Shown one piece after another: positions 1 to 8,621 of a stretch of DNA of 64,000 nucleotides. The notes below the pieces were generated by a model that was not told where the DNA came from, did not search any database, and worked only from the letters and a program-made list of their open reading frames with translations. How positions within the stretch are numbered: the stretch's first letter is position 1; each line of letters starts with the position of its first letter. The position numbers and the translations under genes are program-made. The DNA is from Chitinophaga sancti. Its GTDB lineage: Bacteria; Bacteroidota; Bacteroidia; Chitinophagales; Chitinophagaceae. The stretch spans positions 3,808,001 through 3,872,000 of the forward strand of contig NZ_CP139247.1 in NCBI RefSeq assembly GCF_034087045.1, in the 5' to 3' direction.

Positions 1-311
1 TATCGAAGATGGAAGATGATTATGCAATTTTAAAAGTCGATATGGATTATGAATTGCTAGCTTATAATTTAACTTCTCAGCAAAACGAAATATTCAAAAT
101 TTCGTTAGATGATAATTTCACGATTTTTCAGTATAAAGCTCTCTATGAATATGATATCGATTTTTACTACCATATCCATGTCGCTATTGGTCATTTTAAA
201 GAAAATGATTTTGGATTTACCATTGACAAATGCTTAGCACTATTTAAATTTAATGACGATTTAAGTTTGTATGATGTTGTATTTACAATTCATGAATGTT
301 ATAAATCTTAA
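1..311 (+). CDS. Putative Rhs immunity protein, 5'-truncated by window edge
   Basis: The reading frame is open to the left edge, so the visible ATG at 9 is probably internal. The protein aligns along its length with the next gene (418-813): both share the pattern YE..AYN, the IY/FQYK strand region, VAIG/IAIG, TxDKC(L/I)A(L/I)FK and a C-terminal E.YK. That alignment suggests about 30 residues lie upstream of the window. No signal peptide or membrane segment is visible. It is acidic and AT-rich, like other small genes following Rhs tips here. I infer a cytoplasmic immunity protein for a toxin left of the window. The family itself was not recognised. Confidence 0.6.
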   Translation, partial: SKMEDDYAILKVDMDYELLAYNLTSQQNEIFKISLDDNFTIFQYKALYEYDIDFYYHIHVAIGHFKENDFGFTIDKCLALFKFNDDLSLYDVVFTIHECYKS

Positions 312-352
312 TTTCGATACAGTCTAATATCTCAATAACTTAATAATATTTT

Positions 353-388
353 GTATCAGGATTGTTTTTGCATTCCTGATACTTTTTT
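353..388 (+). terminator. Rho-independent terminator
   Basis: A perfect 9-bp stem (GTATCAGGA at 353-361 with TCCTGATAC at 374-382) is followed by six T residues. It separates the two paralogous immunity-like genes, so the second probably has its own promoter. Confidence 0.75.
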
Positions 389-417
389 AAAAAGGAATTA
401 AATCAATTATTGTTAGT

Positions 418-813
418 ATGCTACAGCATTTTGAAGTAATTCAGCATATTTTGAAAGAGACTTTTGAGATTGATAAAATGAAAAGTGACCTAATTGAATA
501 TCTATCATTAAAGGAAGATGGATTAAATTTGATTAAAGTGGGAGCTAAGTATGAGGTTTGGGCTTATAACAATAGTCTGCAGAAAAAGGAGCCTTATATT
601 GTTTCTCCAAATGAAAAACTGACAATATATACTTATAGGGTAGTTGATGATCTGCAAGCTGGGTTTCAATGTCACGTATATATTGCCATAGGTAATTATC
701 AGAAGGTAGATCATCTCTTCACGACTGACAAGTGCATAGCAATATTTAAATATGATGGTGAATTAAATTTAGCTGAAATCGAATTTTTTATGGAGGAAAT
801 TTATAAGCCATGA
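418..813 (+). CDS. Putative Rhs immunity protein (tandem paralogue)
   Basis: This 131-residue acidic protein has no signal peptide and no membrane segment. Residues 32-131 align with the truncated protein at 1-311, including the IAIGNY and TTDKCIAIFK regions, so the two genes are a tandem duplication that has since diverged. It sits directly upstream of a broken Rhs cassette and downstream of a terminator. Tandem divergent immunity genes are common behind polymorphic toxins. The immunity role is inferred from position and size; the fold is unknown to me. Confidence 0.6.
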   Translation: MLQHFEVIQHILKETFEIDKMKSDLIEYLSLKEDGLNLIKVGAKYEVWAYNNSLQKKEPYIVSPNEKLTIYTYRVVDDLQAGFQCHVYIAIGNYQKVDHLFTTDKCIAIFKYDGELNLAEIEFFMEEIYKP

Positions 814-912
814 CAACCTAATCGTTAAGAACTAAATTTTTTTATTACTATTAAAGATAAAATGGGTAAGAGTATATGTTTTAGCCATTTTATCCATAAG
901 CTATTATATCAA

Positions 913-1043
913 ATTAGCCGAAGTGAGCTAAGTTTAGCAAGCTGGTTGAATGCAGCAGCGGCTACCCGTACACAAATTATAAAAACGGTTTATGATATTG
1001 CTTATTATGCATCTGATACCGTGCTGGTGCAGGATAATCTTAA
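913..1043 (+). pseudogene. Rhs fragment, middle portion
   Basis: From ISRSE to VLVQDNL this stretch matches the intact Rhs gene at about 9827-9955. It then jumps at about 1041-1044 to sequence matching 10499 onward, with loss of about 540 bp and a change of frame. The frame in use upstream reads into nonsense after the jump. Its left boundary at about 912 abuts unrelated intergenic DNA, so the Rhs head is missing. Confidence 0.8.
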
Positions 1044-1166
1044 AATAGAGAATATACACCTGTTAATACTTCCGTTAAGCCATTTGCTGCGGCAGTTGGC
1101 AATAGCCCGTTATTCAATGGTAATATCTCTGCTATCAGCCAAAGCATTTCAACGCTTGGCACCCCG

Positions 1167-3308
1167 TTGGAATACACTTATTCCTACGACGTCCTTAACC
1201 GCCTTACAGGTATGGTCGCCAATAAAGGGTTGGATAGTATAAATAACTCCTGGACCAATGCCTTCACAGCGCTTTCAGATTTCAAAGAAGCGGTTACCTA
1301 TGATGGAAATGGTAATATCCTGACTTATAATCGTAATGGTAATAAAACCTTTGCAGGCTCACCTTTAGGAATGGATAGCCTGACTTATCATTATCGTTTT
1401 GGTACAAATAAGCTTTCCTATGTAACAGACCTGGTCAGAGGCGCTAATTATGGAAATGATATTGATAATCAGTCAATTGGCAATTACAAGTACGATAGTA
1501 TTGGTAATATGGTTTCTGATGTTCGTGCCGGTGTGGATAGTATCAAGTGGAATGTATATGGTAAAATAGCCAGGATATACAAGCATGACACCACTTCTAT
1601 CGTTTATGCCTATGATGCCGCTGGAAACCGGATCAGTAAGTCAGTAATCAGCAAAACGCAAGATACTGTCCAGACATTCTATGTACGTGACGCTACGGGC
1701 AATATACTGAGTACGTATACTTATCGGGATACATCCGTAAATAGTGGCCAGTTAAGTCAGATAGAAGCCAATTTGTATGGTTCCAGCCGTTTAGGGATGA
1801 CAACCTTGGCAACTAATGTACAGGATGCAACACCAACACCGACAACTAGTATCATAGGGTTAGGTTATGGAGAAAACATTACATTTACAAGAGGAAAGAA
1901 GTTCTTTGAGTTAACGAACCACCTGGGTAACGTTCTCGCTACTGTTTCAGATAGGAAGATTGGATTGTCCCTTGATAGTTCCAGAATAAGTCATTATAAC
2001 CCGGTTATTACTTTTGCCCAGGAATACTATCCTTTCGGTATGTTGATGCCTGGTAGAGGAGGGCATATAGGGACAGGAAGGAATGTTGCGGGTAGTACTG
2101 TAGTAATGAATGGAGATACCATCCCTGCGACACTGACAGTCACTCAGCGGACGAATAATACTCCGGGAACCTATATGGCTACGCAGGTGATAAGTTTTGA
2201 AGGGGAGTTTGCAAGTGGGGCTGGTGATGAGTTAACTACGCTGTTTGTAGATCAGACGAGTGCCGATCCTGGGACTGAGAGTGGAATAAGTTATGGTATA
2301 GCATCTAAAGGATATCGATATGGATTTAATGGCAAGGAGAATGATAATGAGGTGAAGGGAGAGGGGAACCAGTTAAACTTTGGCGCAAGAGTATATGATC
2401 CACGGATAGGAAAATGGTTTTCCGTAGATAAGGTTGTAAAATCGGATTTATCGCCGTATCAATATGGGAAAAACGATCCTATAATTAATATAGATGCTGA
2501 TGGAAATGATGAAATTTATTTTAATTTATTGACGAGTAATTGGGTATATAAACCTGCACCAGGTAGAAATCGTTACTTTGTTACAATTTATCAAATTAAT
2601 AATCATAAACTTGAAGAAGTTCATCGTGAATTTTTTCCTCATAACCCAAAGTCGCATAGTGGATTGACGAGAACAGATATGGGGCTTTTAGGTGATGTTC
2701 GTGATGTTGATGCTACTACATTAGCAAAGTTTGTTCAACGCAATCCATCAATAGTTCCCTTTCTTTCTGTCAGTGGTAACAAAGCTGATTATGAGTTAGA
2801 AAAGTATGTGAATGTTAGAAATGCGTTTTCTAAATTGGAGGATGGAGTTAATACAGCTACTGCTACTGCCGCAGTTATTGAGGGCGGATATGGTTTATTT
2901 CGTAGTGCCGGACTTCTGAAAGTTTTTAGCTTTTCAAAAGTTAGTGGTATTGAAGCCTCTGTTTCAGTAGCAAGTGCCGCAGGAGGGAAGAGCGCTCCTA
3001 TGAGTATTGAGAGAATCATTAAACGAGGAGAAAAATTAGAAGATATTGTTAATGAAGCAAAGGGTCTTACCTGGACTACAGGAAATGAACATGCTGTTGT
3101 CACATTGACAAATGGAGAACGTGCTTTAGTAAGTGGTGGACCTGGTGGTATAATATTTAAGCGCAGCGAGGTTAAATTATTATTTGGACATACCCATCCT
3201 ACTTCTGCTCCACCAAGTAGTACCGACGCCACAGCTTTAACAGAATTAGGCCAAACTAAACAATATGTTTATCATGGAGGAGAAATAAGTGTTGTAAGAC
3301 CAAAATAA
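1167..3308 (+). CDS. Rhs core with JAMM-like metallopeptidase tip
   Basis: Rhs homology in this frame starts at 1044; the listed TTG start is internal to the family, and an in-frame TAA at 1041-1043 isolates it from any head. Residues 1-400 are YD-repeat core, including YPFGMLMPGRGG and the junction FNGKENDNEVKGEGN followed by YDPRIGKWFSVD. The variable tip begins near residue 430. Near the C-terminus is HTHPTSAPPSSTD (H675, H677, S684, D687), which fits the JAMM/MPN zinc signature HxHP...SxxD, with an upstream glutamate in GNEHAVV. I infer a JAB-like peptidase toxin. Because the head and secretion signals are absent, this is an orphan tip, expressed only if transcribed from elsewhere. The gene at 3320 is its likely immunity partner. 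Confidence 0.7.
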   Translation: MEYTYSYDVLNRLTGMVANKGLDSINNSWTNAFTALSDFKEAVTYDGNGNILTYNRNGNKTFAGSPLGMDSLTYHYRFGTNKLSYVTDLVRGANYGNDIDNQSIGNYKYDSIGNMVSDVRAGVDSIKWNVYGKIARIYKHDTTSIVYAYDAAGNRISKSVISKTQDTVQTFYVRDATGNILSTYTYRDTSVNSGQLSQIEANLYGSSRLGMTTLATNVQDATPTPTTSIIGLGYGENITFTRGKKFFELTNHLGNVLATVSDRKIGLSLDSSRISHYNPVITFAQEYYPFGMLMPGRGGHIGTGRNVAGSTVVMNGDTIPATLTVTQRTNNTPGTYMATQVISFEGEFASGAGDELTTLFVDQTSADPGTESGISYGIASKGYRYGFNGKENDNEVKGEGNQLNFGARVYDPRIGKWFSVDKVVKSDLSPYQYGKNDPIINIDADGNDEIYFNLLTSNWVYKPAPGRNRYFVTIYQINNHKLEEVHREFFPHNPKSHSGLTRTDMGLLGDVRDVDATTLAKFVQRNPSIVPFLSVSGNKADYELEKYVNVRNAFSKLEDGVNTATATAAVIEGGYGLFRSAGLLKVFSFSKVSGIEASVSVASAAGGKSAPMSIERIIKRGEKLEDIVNEAKGLTWTTGNEHAVVTLTNGERALVSGGPGGIIFKRSEVKLLFGHTHPTSAPPSSTDATALTELGQTKQYVYHGGEISVVRPK

Positions 3309-3319
3309 AATAATGAAGA

Positions 3320-3793
3320 ATGAGTATATTGATCCCGGGCACAACTAGGTGTCCTATTTGTAATCTTGAAATAGAAAGCGAAAATGAGGCTTATTCATTT
3401 CCAGCTTTTGTAATTAATGTTAATGATCCACTTTATGGTTTTAGTGATGCGAGTTTTCACCTACGATGTTTGGAGAATACAAAGGGGGGAGGGATTGCTG
3501 TAAAATATGCAAATTTGTTTATGGAAAGTATTAAGCCATTAAACAGAGTTTGTATAATAGGAGGTAATCTTATCACTAAGTATGAGAATCATATTTTTAT
3601 CGATTATTTGACTTCAGATGTAAATGAATACTTACACAAGATGAACTTTGCCCATATTGATAAAATGAATTTACCCTATTGGAAAGATAGAGAGGAATTT
3701 ATATTAAAATTGGTGAATCTCAAAGAGCGTGGTGAATGGAAAGATGTGGGTGTTAATAAGTACCTGGATAAATTGATTTGTCAGTTGTCTTAG
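3320..3793 (+). CDS. Putative immunity protein with CPxC zinc motif
   Basis: The gene begins 12 bases after the JAMM-like tip and encodes 157 residues. An N-terminal CPIC (residues 11-14) followed by FHLRC (around 47-51) suggests one zinc site of CxxC...HxxC type. The rest is charged and predicted mixed helix/strand, with no export signal. Position right after a toxin tip points to a cytoplasmic immunity role. The family is not recognised. Confidence 0.6.
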   Translation: MSILIPGTTRCPICNLEIESENEAYSFPAFVINVNDPLYGFSDASFHLRCLENTKGGGIAVKYANLFMESIKPLNRVCIIGGNLITKYENHIFIDYLTSDVNEYLHKMNFAHIDKMNLPYWKDREEFILKLVNLKERGEWKDVGVNKYLDKLICQLS

Positions 3794-3845
3794 AATGCTA
3801 TTTAATAGCTTGTGATTTCTTCAAGGTTAAGTGTAATGCATTACA

Positions 3846-4229
3846 ATGGTAAAAGGATTATTTGCTTTAACAATATTAATTTCTATGTTGTCAGCTTGTT
3901 GGGATGCTTCCGGTACGCTGTTGGGTTCGGATTACAGGTTGTTTAAGGATACACCTGCCTCGGAATTAGCCAGGGCAGTAAAACGTGAGGATACCACCGC
4001 TATCAGGGGCATTGCCAGCGGTAATAAAATGTTTATTGATTTTCAGGAGCCGGTTTATGGCAAAACCTTACTGATGCTTGCTGTTACGATTTACAAATTC
4101 AGAAATATAATAATAGTGTCTGTATTGCAATTTGGCCAGATAAAGGACAATATGAAATTCTGGACTACCAATTTTTTCGTTAGTATATTGGAACTGAACA
4201 AAGCTGGCGTTTCCTACAAAATATTTTAG
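3846..4229 (+). CDS. Truncated ankyrin-type lipoprotein (orphan immunity)
   Basis: Residues 1-18 form a lipoprotein signal ending in a lipobox (MLSAC, C18). The section GKTLLMLAV resembles the start of an ankyrin-type repeat. After about residue 85 the sequence stops looking like a repeat. A different frame at about 4100-4230 reads as a plausible tail (IWPDKGQYEILDY), broken by one stop codon. I infer an internal deletion and frameshift in a longer ankyrin lipoprotein, a type often found as immunity protein. It is probably non-functional. Confidence 0.5.
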   Translation: MVKGLFALTILISMLSACWDASGTLLGSDYRLFKDTPASELARAVKREDTTAIRGIASGNKMFIDFQEPVYGKTLLMLAVTIYKFRNIIIVSVLQFGQIKDNMKFWTTNFFVSILELNKAGVSYKIF

Positions 4230-4299
4230 AAGGATAGTGATGGACATGAGATGAGGCAGAAGGATATAGGCTGGATTTCTAACCCATTATCATTGATCC

Positions 4300-4840
4300 G
4301 AAACATCTGGGTAATGTCCTTGCAACTGTTTCGGACAGGAAAATTGGAGTGTCACTTGATAGTTCCAGTATAATCAGTTATAATCCGGTTATTACTTCTG
4401 CGCAGGAATACTATCCTTTCGGTATGTTGATGCCTGGTAGAGGCGGGCATATAGGTACAGGAAGGAATGTTGCGGGTAGTACCGTTGTAATGAATGGAGA
4501 AACCATCCTTGCGACACTGACAGTCACTCAGCGGACGAATAATACTCCTGGAACCTATATGGCTACGCAGGTAATAAGTTTTGAAGGGGAGATTGCAAGT
4601 GGAACTGGTGATGAGTTTACGACGCTTTTTGTAGATCAGACGAGTGCCGATCCAGGGACTGAAAGTGGAATAAGTTATGGTATAGCAGCGAAGGGTTATC
4701 GGTATGGATTTAATGGGCCGGAAAAAGATGATGATATAAAAGGAGAGGGAAATAGTTACACTGCACAATTTTGGGAATATGATCCAAGGGTAGCAAGACG
4801 ATGGAATTTAGATCCAGTTGTTGATCCTGGTATTAGCTAA
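4300..4840 (+). pseudogene. Rhs core fragment without toxin
   Basis: From HLGNVLATVSDRK at about 4303 the sequence follows the 3' part of the Rhs core and passes the junction GPEKDDDIKGEGN to WEYDPRVARRWNLDP, then stops 8 residues later. Only the last 180 codons of the core remain. The tip has been removed, and the next immunity-like gene lies 20 bases further on. The listed open frame starts at an internal GTG (4349). Confidence 0.85.
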
Positions 4841-4860
4841 TATGCTACTTGAATAATTAT

Positions 4861-5265
4861 ATGAAATACTATTCAATTAAATACTTTAATGGAAAAGATT
4901 TTTTTGAATCTAATTTATTTTTTTCCAATGTTAATCAACAGGTGGAATTGACATTTAAATCAAAAGATTTTAATATCAGAACACATGAATATTACCCTTT
5001 TTTAGCATTGATAAAATTGAGGCGAGAATTAGAATTGCTAGAAATAAAATTGATGTGCAATGGCGCTAGGTTAGATGTTTATCCTTCAAGTGGTATGATG
5101 ATAGGTATAAATGCATACAAACTTGTGTTGGGTAAGCCTGTAACTAAGGAAAATATATGTAAAATATTTGATCCGGTTGATGATGTAAGTATTGTAGCTA
5201 CAGTTGATGAGCAACATGCATATTATATCAAATGGTTAGATAGTTTGAAGGGTAAATCGGAATGA
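4861..5265 (+). CDS. Putative immunity protein, orphan
   Basis: I chose ATG 4861 over an upstream TTG at 4849, giving 134 residues. The middle section, LRRELELLEIKLMCNGARLDVYPS followed by GINAYKLVLGKP and IFDPVDD, resembles a widespread small bacterial family that I recall with a CNG.R.DVYPSGM pattern; I know no function for it. It has no signal peptide. It follows a tip-less Rhs fragment, so its cognate toxin seems to have been deleted. A terminator follows. Confidence 0.6.
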   Translation: MKYYSIKYFNGKDFFESNLFFSNVNQQVELTFKSKDFNIRTHEYYPFLALIKLRRELELLEIKLMCNGARLDVYPSSGMMIGINAYKLVLGKPVTKENICKIFDPVDDVSIVATVDEQHAYYIKWLDSLKGKSE

Positions 5266-5300
5266 TAAAACTATAATATTACAAGTTTTTTTTAGGGAAA

Positions 5301-5334
5301 AGAGGCTAGCTATTTAGTTAGCCTCTCAGATTTT
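5301..5334 (+). terminator. Rho-independent terminator
   Basis: An 8-bp stem (AGAGGCTA at 5301-5308 with TAGCCTCT at 5319-5326) is followed by a short T-rich stretch. It closes the immunity gene ending at 5265. The Rhs head fragment begins immediately after it. Confidence 0.6.
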
Positions 5335-5337
5335 ATA

Positions 5338-6162
5338 ATGGTCCTTGACATTCACAAAAATGTTGCAATAACGTATGTTGACATGCATGGCCGAACAATT
5401 GCAACAGCGCTGGCAGGAAGTCCGGATAGTGCAAATCTTTCCGCATTGCCAGGTGTTACACCGCTGACTTACCTGGATACATTGTCACGTCAGGGTAGTA
5501 ATCAACTCAAAGACCTGGCACTTGAAATAGTTGAGAGCAAGGTAGTATCAGTTGATGCTACTTATACGTTCCACTACAATTTGAACACACCTTCTGTAAA
5601 GATGCCGGATTGCAATGGTGTCATCGTTAACTATCCTGTACGATACGATCTGTATATTACTATCACGGACGACGCAAATAACCAGCGTTTACCTGGTAAA
5701 AAAGCCTATGAAAGAGTATTCCGTAACTATACAGCAGGTACAGATCCCACTGCAAATTCAACAGTACAAAATATCGATGTAACTGATTCATTGGCGTTGA
5801 CTTCGGGATCTTACCTGATCACGAAGCGTCTTGTAGTGAACAGTGATGCACTTGCTTATTACCGGGACAATATTTACATGGCCAAATCCCTATGTAAAAC
5901 GCTGGATGATTTTATCAATGATCAAAGAGCATTGCAGTCTACAACGGAATGTTTACCATCCTGCCAGGCATGTTTTGTAAGTATTGGTAGCTGGGATAAC
6001 TTCCGGGCTAATTATATGAGCATTGGTCAGATCCAGGATACTGCCGCCAGCCGGGGTGCTGCATGGACGGCTTATGAAGCAGCCATCGATGCCTGTAATG
6101 CGCTGTGCGATAGTACTGCTCAGACTACAAATGTAATAAAACCTTTGCAGGTTCGCCTTTAG
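5338..6162 (+). pseudogene. Rhs N-terminal head fragment, frameshifted into core
   Basis: The protein (VDMHGRTIATALAG at the start, cysteine-rich CLPSCQACF near residue 205) is the pre-core head of a giant Rhs protein, without a signal peptide. At about 6131 it jumps to core sequence identical to that at 10796, but in the wrong frame, so translation ends at 6162. The core continues in another frame from 6131 onward. This is therefore a deletion fusion of head to core that breaks the gene. It also lacks the extreme N-terminus. Confidence 0.75.
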
Positions 6163-6164
6163 GA

Positions 6165-8024
6165 ATGGATAGCCTGACTTATCATTATCGTCCTGGTACA
6201 AATAAGCTTTCTTATGTAACAGACTTAGTAAGAGGAGCTAATTATGGAAATGATATTGATAATCAGTCCGTTGGTAATTACAAGTACGATAGTATTGGTA
6301 ATATGGTTTCTGATGTTCGTGCCGGTGTGGATAGCATCAAGTGGAATGTATATGGTAAAATAGCCAAAATATATAAACATGATACCACTTCTATAGTCTA
6401 TGCCTATGATGCAGTTGGAAACCGGATCAGTAAGTCAGTGATCAGCAAGACGCAAGATACTGTCCAGACATTCTATGTACGTGACGCTACGGGCAATATA
6501 CTGAGTACGTATACTTATCGGGATACATCCGTAAATAGTGGCCAGTTAAGTCAGATAGAAGCCAATTTGTATGGTTCCAGCCGTCTGGGGATGACAACCC
6601 TGGCAACTAATGTACAGGATGCAACACCAACACCGACAACTAGTATCATAGGGTTAGGTTATGGAGAAAACATTACATTTACAATAGGAAAGAAGTTCTT
6701 TGAGTTAACGAACCACCTGGGTAACGTTCTCGCTACTGTTTCAGATAGGAAGATTGGATTGTCCCTTGATAGTTCCAGAATAAGTCATTATAACCCGGTT
6801 ATTTCTTCTGCCCAGGAATACTATCCTTTCGGTATGCTGATGCCTGGAAGAGGAGGTCATATAGGGACAGGAAAGAATGTTGCGGGTAGTACTGTTGTAA
6901 TGAATGGAGATACCATCCCTGCGACACTGACAGTCACTCAGCGGACAAATAATACTCCCGGAACCTATATGGCTACGCAGGTGATAAGTTTTGAAGGAGA
7001 GTTTGCAAGTGGAACTGGTGATGAGTTTACGACGCTTTTTGTAGATCAGACGAGTGCGGATCCTGGTACTGAAAGTGGAATAAGTTATGGTATAGCTGCG
7101 AAGGGGTATCGGTATGGGTTTAATGGGAAGGAGAATGATAATGAGGTCAAGGGTGAAGGAAATGAACAGGATTATGGGATGAGAATTTATGATACAAGGA
7201 TAGGTAAATTCCTTAGCCAGGATCCACTCATTAAAGAATATCCATTTTATACACCCTATCAGTTTGCAGGTAATAAGCCAATTTGGGCTACAGATCTTGA
7301 TGGTTTAGAAGAATTGATTATACAATACAAATTTGAAAATGGACATGCCACTTTCTTAAAACTTATTGATAATAAACAGATGGTCTTGCAATATTCTTCA
7401 AATTCGGAGAAGAATGGTCAAACTCCATTTAAAGTACAGATCTATGATAAGAGGACTAATAAATTAATGTCTCCAAAAGATAAAGGAATGGTGCAATACC
7501 AGTATTTTGATGAAAAAGGAAATCGACTGGATATTCGCAGGGATTATACAGGGGCGTATGTAAAAGGAGATAATGAATTTATGCCTATTTTTTATAAAAA
7601 CCTTTTTGGTTCAATTTACATAGGGGGCACGAACCCTAAATATATAGGAGCTGATGGAAATGAGTATCCTGATTATCGTAGAGAACCTAGTGATGAAACT
7701 GATGCAGCTGCTTTGGAGCATGATGTGAATTATGACAAAGCTGGTGCTGCCGGAGCCCCGGATGCATTTTTTAATATGAATGTTAAAAGCGCAGACCGAA
7801 AACTGATAAATAGTTCGAATAAAGTAGTGGAAAAGCAAAAAAGTGGCCAAACAGATGATGTTACTGGAAAACCAGTAACAGAGAGAACTGCTGGTCGGGC
7901 TTCAAAAGTATCTACGTTCTTTGGGATGATTAATAGTTGGTGGATCTTTAAAGGAGACGTTCCTAAAATGCCAGCCAGCGAGCAGGACAGAATACTTCGA
8001 TCATCTATGAATTTAGTTCCATAA
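6165..8024 (+). CDS. Rhs core with phospholipase A2-like tip
   Basis: Residues 1-320 are Rhs core, followed by the junction GKENDNEVKGEGN and YDTRIGKFLSQDP. The tip spans about residues 350-619. Within it, YIGGTNP (about 486) and TDAAALEHDVNYD (H519, D520) followed by SADRKLI fit the viral/bacterial PLA2-like pattern GPGN...DxAAxxHDxxYD...ADxxLI. I infer a membrane-phospholipid-cleaving toxin. ATG 6165 is internal to the family, and upstream homology runs to 6131 out of frame with the head, so secretion is unlikely in the present state. A bidirectional terminator and a convergent lipoprotein gene follow. Confidence 0.7.
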   Translation: MDSLTYHYRPGTNKLSYVTDLVRGANYGNDIDNQSVGNYKYDSIGNMVSDVRAGVDSIKWNVYGKIAKIYKHDTTSIVYAYDAVGNRISKSVISKTQDTVQTFYVRDATGNILSTYTYRDTSVNSGQLSQIEANLYGSSRLGMTTLATNVQDATPTPTTSIIGLGYGENITFTIGKKFFELTNHLGNVLATVSDRKIGLSLDSSRISHYNPVISSAQEYYPFGMLMPGRGGHIGTGKNVAGSTVVMNGDTIPATLTVTQRTNNTPGTYMATQVISFEGEFASGTGDEFTTLFVDQTSADPGTESGISYGIAAKGYRYGFNGKENDNEVKGEGNEQDYGMRIYDTRIGKFLSQDPLIKEYPFYTPYQFAGNKPIWATDLDGLEELIIQYKFENGHATFLKLIDNKQMVLQYSSNSEKNGQTPFKVQIYDKRTNKLMSPKDKGMVQYQYFDEKGNRLDIRRDYTGAYVKGDNEFMPIFYKNLFGSIYIGGTNPKYIGADGNEYPDYRREPSDETDAAALEHDVNYDKAGAAGAPDAFFNMNVKSADRKLINSSNKVVEKQKSGQTDDVTGKPVTERTAGRASKVSTFFGMINSWWIFKGDVPKMPASEQDRILRSSMNLVP

Positions 8025-8040
8025 AATGGCAAAAATAAAA

Positions 8041-8070
8041 AGGGGCAGATTGAATAATCTGCCCCTTTTT
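8041..8070. terminator. Bidirectional terminator between convergent genes
   Basis: An 11-bp perfect stem (8041-8051 with 8056-8066) has T residues on its right and A residues on its left. It can therefore end both the plus-strand toxin gene and the minus-strand lipoprotein gene. Confidence 0.85.
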
Positions 8071-8503
8071 ATAACTCTCTTTTTATTTTTTCAATAAAGT
8101 ACTCTTTAAATAATTTTTGATACTTTCTTTTTTCGAAAAATCCCAAATCCCCGGATAGTTTAAGTGGTTTATCTATTGGTCCTGCAGTTGTTAATGTTAT
8201 TTCTGCTATTGTGTCATAAGGAGGATCATATTTGGGAAAGATATAAGCCATTTTGTATACTGATGAGCCATCCCTGATAGTAATGTAATATTCGTAAGTA
8301 TCGGGTACAATTTCAACAGATTTAAATTTATCACTTGAATATTCTTTATGAATAGACAGGTAGTTAGCAACAACCGTTTGTAGTCGTGAAGGTGAAATGT
8401 TTTCAAATTTATATCTTTCAATGTGTCCTAAAACGCCCCCACAAGCATAGAGCATTATTAATGGAAAGAGAGAGAGTTTTAAAATGAATTTGTAATTGAG
8501 CAT
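8069..8503 (-). CDS. Lipoprotein, possible PLA2-toxin immunity
   Basis: The 144-residue product starts with a hydrophobic signal and a lipobox (MLYACGG, C21), so it should be anchored on the outer face of a membrane. The remainder is a small soluble domain rich in Y, K and D, not recognised. It is convergent with the phospholipase-like tip rather than downstream in the same operon. A periplasmic lipoprotein would suit protection against a lipase, but pairing is only inferred from adjacency. Its upstream side is AT-rich and could carry its own promoter. Confidence 0.55.
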   Translation of the reverse strand: MLNYKFILKLSLFPLIMLYACGGVLGHIERYKFENISPSRLQTVVANYLSIHKEYSSDKFKSVEIVPDTYEYYITIRDGSSVYKMAYIFPKYDPPYDTIAEITLTTAGPIDKPLKLSGDLGFFEKRKYQKLFKEYFIEKIKREL

Positions 8504-8621
8504 ATTTTGAGTTTAATGTCATTATTGTATTTCAATCCAATGATACTAAAAATTGAGCCAACTTAAAATGAGAAAATCATAGAATTTTAGGTGTAATACA
8601 TACAAAAGTTTCCAGGCAGTA

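Noticed and set aside
862..1242. 126-residue frame across the first Rhs fragment
   Set aside because: Only residues 18-60 match Rhs; the rest is an out-of-frame reading of the core, so it is not one gene.
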